Part shown: piece by piece, positions 1 to 6,164 of the stretch
Layout of the letters: each line of letters starts with the position of its first letter
How positions within the stretch are numbered: position 1 is the stretch's first letter
Assembly: GCA_947455805.1 (NCBI GenBank)
Contig: CANGSN010000066.1
Location: 1-11,013, forward strand
Length of the DNA: 11,013 nt
Source of the DNA: Planctomycetota bacterium
GTDB taxonomy: Bacteria > Planctomycetota > UBA1135 > UBA2386
Direction of reading: 5' to 3'
Notes under the pieces: model-generated
What the model was told of the DNA's origin: nothing
Database searches by the model: none
The model's input: only the letters and a program-made list of their open reading frames with translations
Program-made: the position numbers and the translations under genes

Positions 1-997
1 GCTCGAGGGCCTTGCGCTGCGGCCGGCGCACGAACGCCATCGACAGCCACTTCGCCAGCACGACGAGCAGCGCGGCGCCGGCCAGAGCGAAGATCGGCCA
101 CATCACCGGGCCGCCCTTCAGCACGTGCTCGACCCACGTCTCCTCGATCGCCGCCGCCTTGTGCGCGTTGCCGTTGGTGGCGTCGAGCGGCATCTGGTTG
201 CCGGTGCCGAGCGCCAACGCCGCCGCCGCTTCGCGATCGGTCAGCTCCTTGAACGGCAGCACCGCCGGCTCCAGCGAGCCGAGCCGCTGCTCGACGGTGC
301 CGATCTCCTGGCCGTCGGCGCTGCGGAAGATCGCGCTCGGGCCGAACAGCACGAACGTGCCGCTGCGCACGACGCCGCCGCTGTCGACCGCCTTGCCTTG
401 GAAGCGCGTGCCGCCGAGCACGTCCTCGACGCGGGCGAGCGCTGCGGCGACGACGTCGATCTGCTTCTCGAACAACGCGTCCTGTTCGATCTTGGCGTCG
501 TCGAGCGCCAGGCGCGCCTGCTGCAGCGGCTCTCGGCGCAGCTGCAGCTCGGCGATGTGCAGCCGCGACTCGAAGTTGCGGCCGTACTCGGTCAGCAGGT
601 TCGACAGGTAGCCGGCCTGGTCCTTCCGTTGCGCCACCTCGGCGGTCAGGTTGGTCAGGTCGAGCGAACGCGTGTCGACGAGGCGCGCGGCCTGCTGGTA
701 CTCGCCGCGCACCGCCTGCAGCTGCTGCTCGAGGTCGCGCAGCTGCTGCGCCATCGGCAGCTTCTCGGCGGTGATGCGCTCGCGAGTGGAAGTCAGCTCG
801 GCCATCGCCGCGACGAGCTGCTGCTGCAGGTCGGCGCTGGCGGCGGCGAACGTCGGCGGGTCCTGCGTGGCGACCGCAGGTGCTGCGGCCGGGGTCGGCG
901 TCGCGGCCGGCGTCGGCACGCCGTTCTGCTGGGCCGGAGCGAAGGCCGCGGCGCCGAGCAGCGCCAGGGCGAACGGGAACGAAGATCGCATGGTCAT
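1..997 (-). CDS. TtpC-like MotA/TolQ/ExbB-family protein with periplasmic coiled-coil extension (3' end outside window)
   Basis: 332 codons are visible and the gene continues past the left edge. Residues 1-23 form a signal peptide (MTMRSSF, then a hydrophobic run ending APA-QQ). A Pro/Ala/Thr-rich linker follows, then about 120 residues of Gln/Leu/Glu-rich coiled coil (roughly 46-170), then a small globular segment containing FVLFGPSAIFRSADG. The first membrane helix (about 297-316) begins GGPVMWPIFALAG, the pattern that opens helix 1 of ExbB/TolQ channels. An ExbB relative with a long periplasmic N-terminus matches TtpC of the Vibrio TonB2 system, which helps couple the inner-membrane motor to TonB. 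The remaining helices and the channel residues are not visible. The start at 997 was chosen because AAGGAG (1007-1012) lies 9 nt upstream and overlaps the stop of the preceding gene; a second ATG at 991 is less well placed. The 14-base gap to the DUF3450 gene indicates an operon. Confidence 0.86.
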   Translation of the reverse strand, partial: MTMRSSFPFALALLGAAAFAPAQQNGVPTPAATPTPAAAPAVATQDPPTFAAASADLQQQLVAAMAELTSTRERITAEKLPMAQQLRDLEQQLQAVRGEYQQAARLVDTRSLDLTNLTAEVAQRKDQAGYLSNLLTEYGRNFESRLHIAELQLRREPLQQARLALDDAKIEQDALFEKQIDVVAAALARVEDVLGGTRFQGKAVDSGGVVRSGTFVLFGPSAIFRSADGQEIGTVEQRLGSLEPAVLPFKELTDREAAAALALGTGNQMPLDATNGNAHKAAAIEETWVEHVLKGGPVMWPIFALAGAALLVVLAKWLSMAFVRRPQRKALE

Positions 998-1006
998 GGC
1001 TTCCGG

Positions 1007-1012
1007 CTCCTT
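1007..1012 (-). promoter_or_regulatory. Shine-Dalgarno site of the TtpC-like gene
   Basis: The minus strand reads AAGGAG, nine bases before the ATG at 997 and overlapping the last base of the upstream TGA stop. It is the only near-consensus ribosome binding site I see at any start in this window. It decides between the ATGs at 997 and 991 and suggests reinitiation from the DUF3450 gene. Confidence 0.7.
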
Positions 1013-1803
1013 CACTGCACCTGCACCGGCAGTCGCACGAACGCGGCGACCTGCTCGTTCTTGTAGATGGCGATCGTGCGCAGCACGTCGGGGGCCAGTT
1101 CGTTGGCCTGCTTCCACTGCCAGCCGTCGGCGGTCGGGAGGCCGAAGCCGGCGACCTTGCCGTTGCTGCTGGCGTAGAACGCCTGGCCGAGGCCGAGGTA
1201 GAGCACCGCGACCTCGACGCTCTGGCCGTCGCCGAGCTGCCGCACCTCGCTGGTGACGACGATCTCGCGCTGCCACTTGTCGAGCTCGTTGAGCACGCCG
1301 ACGACGTTCTGCCAGCGTTCGGCCAGCGACTGCTTCGTCTCCTCGCCGGCCTTCGGCAGGCGCTGCGTCAACGGCTTCAGCTTGTCCCGCAGCGGCTCCG
1401 GCAGCCGCGGCAGTTGCGTCAGCAGCTTGCCCTCGAGGGCGGCGATGCGGGCGATCATCTTGTCGCCGCTCTGCTTGCGCTGCTCGTTCTCGGCCAGCAG
1501 CGTCGCGCGCTTCTTGTCGGCCTCGACCACCTGCGCCTGTGCGTCGGCGATGCTCTTCTGCAGCTTCTCGACCTCGCGGCGCACGACGTCCATGCGCGCG
1601 GTCAGCGCCTCCTTGCCGAGCGCCCAGTCGCGCTGCTCCTTCGACACCAGGTTGCGCGTCTCCACCCACTTCTCGACGGTGGCGCGCGTGCTGGCGACGG
1701 CGTCGGTGGCCTCCTGCGCCGGCAGGGCGGCGACGAGCGCTGCCGCGGCGAGGACGAGGGCGCCGCACTGCTTGGCGGCACGTTCGTGACGATTCATGTT
1801 CAT
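1012..1803 (-). CDS. DUF3450-family periplasmic coiled-coil protein
   Basis: 263 residues. A signal peptide (MNMNRHERAAKQ, hydrophobic core, cleavage near LPA-QEA) places it in the periplasm. Residues about 30-120 are a Lys/Glu/Gln-rich coiled coil. The C-terminal half carries the pattern I associate with DUF3450: KWQREIVVTSEVRQL, then VAVLYLGLGQAFYAS, a GWQWKQANEL segment, and an end in FVRLPVQ. DUF3450 genes characteristically sit directly before ttpC-type exbB genes in TonB2-like clusters (the Vibrio cholerae arrangement), which is the order here. Their biochemical role is not settled; a scaffold or gating partner for the extended ExbB protein is inference. The start at 1803 lies 15 bases after the receptor stop. 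An in-frame GTG at 1815 would add MHPT before the basic N-region and is less likely; ATG 1797 is also possible. No clear Shine-Dalgarno is present. Confidence 0.83.
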   Translation of the reverse strand: MNMNRHERAAKQCGALVLAAAALVAALPAQEATDAVASTRATVEKWVETRNLVSKEQRDWALGKEALTARMDVVRREVEKLQKSIADAQAQVVEADKKRATLLAENEQRKQSGDKMIARIAALEGKLLTQLPRLPEPLRDKLKPLTQRLPKAGEETKQSLAERWQNVVGVLNELDKWQREIVVTSEVRQLGDGQSVEVAVLYLGLGQAFYASSNGKVAGFGLPTADGWQWKQANELAPDVLRTIAIYKNEQVAAFVRLPVQVQ

Positions 1804-1818
1804 GGTCGGGTGCACGGG

Positions 1819-4749
1819 TCAGAAGGTGATCTCGCCGCCGATCGAGAGGCTCCAGTCGACGCCCTCGGTGAACTCGCGGCGGGTCTCGTCGTCCAACTGG
1901 TACTCGGAGCGGTAGACCTGGCGCCGCAGCGCGTCGGTCAGGTTGCGGCCGGTCAGCATCAGTCGGATGCCGCGGCCGAGCGGCTGGCTCAGCGTGACGT
2001 TCAACGTCTCGAAGCGCGTCTGGTAGGTCGCCGGCACGAAGAAGTCGCCGCTCGGGCCGGTGCCCTGGATCAGCGTGTCGCCGGTGACGGTGTAGAACAG
2101 GCCGAGGCCGGTGCCGACGTACGGAACGTCGTACGTCGCGAACAGGTTGTAGAGGTAGTCCGGCGTGTTGGTCATGTCGCGGATCGGCCGCGGCAGTTCG
2201 CCGTGCAGCTGCTGGAACGCGAGGATCTCGTCGTCGGGCAGGCGCACCTTGGCGTCGATCCACGTGCTGTTGGCGCCGAGCGTGATGCCCTGCAGCGGCT
2301 CCCACAGTTCGCCGAGGCCCTGGCGCGCCTCGAGCTCGATGCCGCGCATGGTGCCGCGCGGGAAGTTGACCGCGCTGGTGAACGTGTACTGCGCCAACTT
2401 CTCGACGTACTCGATCGGGTCCTTGATGTCCTTCCGGAACCACGACGCCGACAGCAAACTGCCTTCGGTCGGGGTCCAGTCGGCGCGCAGGTCGAAATTG
2501 CGCACCGCGCTGAGATCGAGATCCGGGTTGCCGACGAAGATCGGGCCGCCGAGGTACTCCTGCTGGAAGATCGGCGACAGCTCGCGGAACGTCGGCCGGC
2601 CGACCGTCTCGCCGTAGGCCATGCGCAGCTTCACCGTGTCGACCGGCTCGACCTCGAGGCCGATCGCCGGCAGCAGATCCTGCTGCGCGATCTCCACGTC
2701 GGCATCGCCGGGCAGCAGCGTCGCGACGCCGAACTGGCCCGGCGGCACCCACGGCGCGTTCGCCTCCGGGTCGTTGACGATCGAGATCGCCGTCGACTCC
2801 ATGCGCACGCCGCCGACGAGCTTGGCGCCCGTCACCACCGGCAGCTCCATCATCACGTAGCCGGCGCGCAGCGTCTGCTGGCCCTCGTAGTCGACGTCGG
2901 TGTCGGCGGCGGTGATCGGGTGGTCCTGGAAGCCCCACACCTGGCTCCAGTCGAGCTGGTCGAACTGGCCGTTGTAGAAGAAGTTCGGGTCCAGGAAGTT
3001 GCTGAACGTGTTCTGGTCGTAGCGCCGCTTCACGCGGTCGTGGAAGCCGCCGACCTTGAGGTAGCCACGCTGCTTCTTCCACAGCTCGAACGGCAACTTG
3101 ACGTCGAGGCGCGCCTCTTCGCTGTTCTCGTCGATGACCTCGAAGATGCGCTGCAGGTTGCCGAGCGTGAACTGCGCCGCCGGCTTGTACTGGAGGTAGA
3201 CGCCGTTCGGATTCCACGCCGACGCGAACTGGCGGCGGTCGGGCTGGTCGCGATGCGCGTTGCTCTTCGCCACCGCCCAGTCGATCTCGGCCTTCTGGGT
3301 GCGCCGGCCGTCGAGCGCGATGCGGTGCTTGCCGGCGAGCTGCAGCGTGTCGGTCGCCCGTTCGACGTAGTTCAGCGTCTGCAGGCGCAGGTAGGGCGCG
3401 CCCAGGATGTCGTCGGAACCGGGCGAACCGGGCACCGACGGGTCGTGGCCGGGGAAGTAGTACTGCTTGCCGCGGGTGTCCTCGGCCAGCGTGGCGATGT
3501 CCTCGGCGACGCGCGACGACAGCCAGCGGAAGTTGACGGCGTGGTTCTCGTTCTGCACGCCGAACGACGTCAGGCCGCCCCACTTCGCCGCCTGGCGCCC
3601 CTGCTGCACGTCGAACAGCGCCGTGTAGAACTCGCCGGAGGCCGGCGAGCCCTGGTTGTACTGCGGCGACATCGGCGCCCGCAGCTGCAACTGCTGCAGC
3701 GAGTTGTCGACGCCGTTGCCGAAGTAGGCGGTGTCGCGGTCGTAGTAGGCGTTGACGAAGCCACCGGCCTTCCACCCGCGGCCGAGCGAGAAGCTGCCGC
3801 CGGCGGAGACGTTGCCCTTGAACTCGATCGGTGCGCCGCGCTCCTCGACGCCGACGGCGCCGTCCCAGTTGCCGCCCAGCGTCTGCACCCCACGTTCGCT
3901 GCCGGTCTTGCCGAACGCGTGCACGCCGCCGCCGGCGTACGACAGGAAGTCGTTGCGGCCGGTGAACTGGTCGTTGTAGGAGGTGCCGACCTGCCAGCGC
4001 ACGAACGCCGGCTCGTCGGGCACGCCCTTCAGCACGACGTTGACGGCGCCGCCGCTGGCGTTGCCCTGCTGGTCGGGCGTGAAGGTCTTGGTGACCTGCA
4101 GGCTCTCGATGACGCCGGCCGGGAACTGGTCGAGCTCGACCGCGCGCTTCTCCTTGTCGGCGGACGGCAGCAGGATGCCGTTCATCTGCGAACTGACGTA
4201 GCGATCGGGCAGGCCGCGGATGACCGCCGACTTGCCGTCGGCCGACGTCGACGCGCCCGACACCAGCTTCAAGGCGCCGACGGCATCGCTGGCGCCGGCC
4301 TTGCGCATCATGTCGGCGCCGATCGAGTCGACCATCGCCGGGCTCTCGAGCCGCAGGTCGAGGAGCGCCGCTTCGTTGCTCGCGCCGAGCTGCAGCGAGT
4401 CGCTGACGACGAACTCCTCGAGGTCGGTGAAGTCGCCGGCGAGCTCGATCCGCAACTCGGTCAGCTGGCCCGGGTTGACGACGACGTCGGCGCGCACCGC
4501 GCGCACGTAGCCGTCCTTCTGCGCCAGCAGCGTGTACTTGCCGGGCCGCACCTGCGGGAACACGAACGTGCCCTGGTCGGTCGACTCGGTGCGCGCGCTG
4601 GTCTCGACGATCGTCAGCACGGCGCCGCCGAGCGGCGACTCGAAGTCCTTGTCGAGCACGGTGCCGCGCAGCGAACCCGCTTGCTGCGCGTGCGCCGCCG
4701 TGGCCAGGGCCATCGCCACCGCGGTGGCGAGCAGGTGCGAGCGGTTCAC
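1819..4749 (-). CDS. TonB-dependent outer-membrane receptor with N-terminal carboxypeptidase-regulatory-like domain
   Basis: 976 residues; imports an unidentified substrate across the outer membrane using proton-motive force delivered by TonB. A signal peptide ends at about residue 21 (AHA-QQ). Residues 24-103 form a carboxypeptidase-regulatory-like beta domain (GSLRGTVLD, GTFVFPQVRPGKYTL, KDGYVR). A probable TonB box, EEFVVSD, is at 111-117. The plug (about 128-241) has VIRGLPDRYVSSQMNG, LDQFPAGVIESLQVTKT and GNASGGAVNVVLKG, typical of large receptors of the TIGR01782-like class. The rest is a predicted 22-strand barrel ending in IGGEITF, with the terminal Phe expected for barrel assembly. 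The start is GTG at 4749, chosen because it makes a four-base GTGA overlap with the upstream lipoprotein stop and has GGGGG (4757-4761) seven bases upstream; GTG 4752 is possible. The overlap implies coupled translation. The reading frame stays open upstream to 6009, but that stretch is a shadow of the lipoprotein gene. Confidence 0.95.
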   Translation of the reverse strand: MNRSHLLATAVAMALATAAHAQQAGSLRGTVLDKDFESPLGGAVLTIVETSARTESTDQGTFVFPQVRPGKYTLLAQKDGYVRAVRADVVVNPGQLTELRIELAGDFTDLEEFVVSDSLQLGASNEAALLDLRLESPAMVDSIGADMMRKAGASDAVGALKLVSGASTSADGKSAVIRGLPDRYVSSQMNGILLPSADKEKRAVELDQFPAGVIESLQVTKTFTPDQQGNASGGAVNVVLKGVPDEPAFVRWQVGTSYNDQFTGRNDFLSYAGGGVHAFGKTGSERGVQTLGGNWDGAVGVEERGAPIEFKGNVSAGGSFSLGRGWKAGGFVNAYYDRDTAYFGNGVDNSLQQLQLRAPMSPQYNQGSPASGEFYTALFDVQQGRQAAKWGGLTSFGVQNENHAVNFRWLSSRVAEDIATLAEDTRGKQYYFPGHDPSVPGSPGSDDILGAPYLRLQTLNYVERATDTLQLAGKHRIALDGRRTQKAEIDWAVAKSNAHRDQPDRRQFASAWNPNGVYLQYKPAAQFTLGNLQRIFEVIDENSEEARLDVKLPFELWKKQRGYLKVGGFHDRVKRRYDQNTFSNFLDPNFFYNGQFDQLDWSQVWGFQDHPITAADTDVDYEGQQTLRAGYVMMELPVVTGAKLVGGVRMESTAISIVNDPEANAPWVPPGQFGVATLLPGDADVEIAQQDLLPAIGLEVEPVDTVKLRMAYGETVGRPTFRELSPIFQQEYLGGPIFVGNPDLDLSAVRNFDLRADWTPTEGSLLSASWFRKDIKDPIEYVEKLAQYTFTSAVNFPRGTMRGIELEARQGLGELWEPLQGITLGANSTWIDAKVRLPDDEILAFQQLHGELPRPIRDMTNTPDYLYNLFATYDVPYVGTGLGLFYTVTGDTLIQGTGPSGDFFVPATYQTRFETLNVTLSQPLGRGIRLMLTGRNLTDALRRQVYRSEYQLDDETRREFTEGVDWSLSIGGEITF

Positions 4750-6068
4750 CACGGTTCCCCCAGGCCTTGCGCGATCTCGCGGATGCGGGCGAGAGTCGGG
4801 GCCGGAGGCTCGCAACCGGCGACGGCGAGCGCCACGCAGGTGTCGACCAGGTCGTCGCAGCGCGGCCGCGAGTTCGGGTTCTCCATGCCCTCCTCGAGCA
4901 CCAGCGCCAGCAGGTCGGTGGCCCCGGTGCGGTCGCCGAGGCGGAACTGCGCCAGCATCAGCGGCCGCAGCGTCTTCGCCCGGTAGATGTTGACGATGCC
5001 GGAGCGCAGCTCGTGGTAGCGCCCGAGCGCCAGCACGGCGTCGGCCTTGGCGCGCTCGGCGTCGCCGACCTCGAAGGTCAGTTCGCACAGCCGCGCGCGC
5101 CACGGCAGCTCGTCCTCGGCGCGCCACTGGTGCGAGGCGACCCCGTCGCGCACCACCGCGAGCAACTCCGCGGCACGCGCTTTCTCGCCGTGCTTGTGGT
5201 TGGTGCGCAGCATGCGCGCGACGAGGTCGAGGCGGACCTGCGGCACCAGCTTGTTCCACAGCGTGACCGGGCGCTTCTCGAACTCGGCCCGCAGCACCGC
5301 GTCGGCGAAGCAGCGTTCGTGCAGGCGCACCAGCAGGGCGCCGGCGGAGGCCTGCTGGCCGAGCGACATGTCGGCGAAGGTCGCGTCGAGCTTCGCCAGC
5401 TCGTCCCCCGCCTGGTCGACGGGGATCAGGTCGGCGCGCTCGGCGACGGCGCTCGCCCACTGCTCGTCGACGGCGTTGGCCGACGTCGGGTCGATGCCGC
5501 GGCTCGCCTTCGCCGCGCGTTCGGCATCGCCGAGCGCAGCCCACGCGCGCGCGATCTTCAGCGCCAGCAGGTCGCTGCGCCACTGCTGCGCGTTCGGGTC
5601 GTTGCGCTCCTCGTCGACGAGCTTGGCCGCTGCCGCCAGCACCGGCTCGAGCCCGTCGCGCACGCCGTGCTTCGCCTGGTACCAGGCGTAGTCGGCCAGC
5701 GCGACCCCGCGCCGCCAATCGACGATGCCTTCGCCGTAGCGCCTGGCCAGCTCGGGCTGGTCGAGCTCGAAGCAAGCCGCCACGACGACCTCCTGGGCGC
5801 GGCCGCGGTTCTTCTTGTGCGGCACCAGCGGGAAGCGCGACGCCGCGTCGTAGGCGATCTGCAGCAGGTTGCGCTGCCAGTCGGCCAGCGGCGCACGCGG
5901 GGCGGCGACCCCATTCTCCTTCGTCTTCGTCTCGCCCTCCTTCAGGGCAGAGGTCGCCGTCGTCGCGTTCGCCGCGCCACCCGCGCCCGCCCCCGCTTCG
6001 CCACCACAAGAAGGCACGAAGAAGAGGCCGGCAAGGAGCAGGCAGGGCCAGGTCAGGATCGTCTTCAT
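4746..6068 (-). CDS. Putative helical-repeat (TPR-like) lipoprotein of unknown function
   Basis: 440 residues. MKTILTWP and a hydrophobic core lead to VPSC, a plausible lipobox with lipidated Cys21. Gly follows at +2, so there is no Asp retention signal and outer-membrane attachment is likely by E. coli rules. An Ala/Gly/Thr-rich linker (22-50) precedes an all-helical body with recurring A-x-x-A/G and L-G-D-x-x-x-A patterns, such as ARAWAALGDAERAAKA, LTFEVGDAERAKADAV and LAQFRLGDRTGATDLL. These look like degenerate TPR-type solenoid repeats, although I cannot assign a family. Its stop overlaps the receptor start by four bases, so it is probably made together with the receptor and may be its surface or periplasmic partner, by analogy with helical lipoproteins paired with TonB receptors. 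The ATG at 6068 was chosen because the 22 extra residues from 6134 would destroy the lipoprotein signal and would be encoded by a hairpin. No strong Shine-Dalgarno is seen. Confidence 0.8.
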   Translation of the reverse strand: MKTILTWPCLLLAGLFFVPSCGGEAGAGAGGAANATTATSALKEGETKTKENGVAAPRAPLADWQRNLLQIAYDAASRFPLVPHKKNRGRAQEVVVAACFELDQPELARRYGEGIVDWRRGVALADYAWYQAKHGVRDGLEPVLAAAAKLVDEERNDPNAQQWRSDLLALKIARAWAALGDAERAAKASRGIDPTSANAVDEQWASAVAERADLIPVDQAGDELAKLDATFADMSLGQQASAGALLVRLHERCFADAVLRAEFEKRPVTLWNKLVPQVRLDLVARMLRTNHKHGEKARAAELLAVVRDGVASHQWRAEDELPWRARLCELTFEVGDAERAKADAVLALGRYHELRSGIVNIYRAKTLRPLMLAQFRLGDRTGATDLLALVLEEGMENPNSRPRCDDLVDTCVALAVAGCEPPAPTLARIREIAQGLGEPW

Positions 6069-6103
6069 CGTCGGAACCAGAGGTCTCGTTCGGAACGACC
6101 CGA

Positions 6104-6132
6104 GGCAGGTAGCAGCTGGGCTGCTACCTGCC
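6104..6132 (-). terminator. Perfect 13-bp inverted repeat between beta-helix and lipoprotein genes
   Basis: Arms 6104-6116 and 6120-6132 are exact reverse complements around a three-base loop, a very stable hairpin. It lies 32 bases after the beta-helix stop and 35 bases before the lipoprotein ATG. No run of T follows on the minus strand, so it is not a textbook intrinsic terminator. It could act as a U-less terminator, an attenuator, or a 3' mRNA-stabilising hairpin that keeps the secreted protein's transcript more abundant than the receptor's. Confidence 0.55.
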
Positions 6133-6164
6133 ACGGTGTGGGCAGACAGGGCTGTCGGTCGCGA

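Noticed and set aside
125..1066. 313-codon plus-strand open frame
   Set aside because: It mirrors the TtpC-like gene, which has a signal peptide, coiled coil, membrane helix and Shine-Dalgarno.
880..4986. 1368-codon plus-strand open frame
   Set aside because: It lies opposite the receptor, DUF3450 and TtpC-like genes. Its product is a low-complexity Arg/Ala/Leu/Val/His/Asp mix without a domain, as expected when a GC-rich codon pattern removes stops from the complementary frame.
4750..6009. N-terminal extension of the receptor reading frame by about 420 codons
   Set aside because: This part overlaps the lipoprotein gene in another frame and reads as Arg/Gly/Ala-rich noise. A normal signal peptide begins at the GTG at 4749.
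6069..6134. Upstream ATG at 6134 for the lipoprotein
   Set aside because: The extra 22 residues would be partly encoded by the inverted repeat and would displace the lipoprotein signal peptide from the N-terminus.
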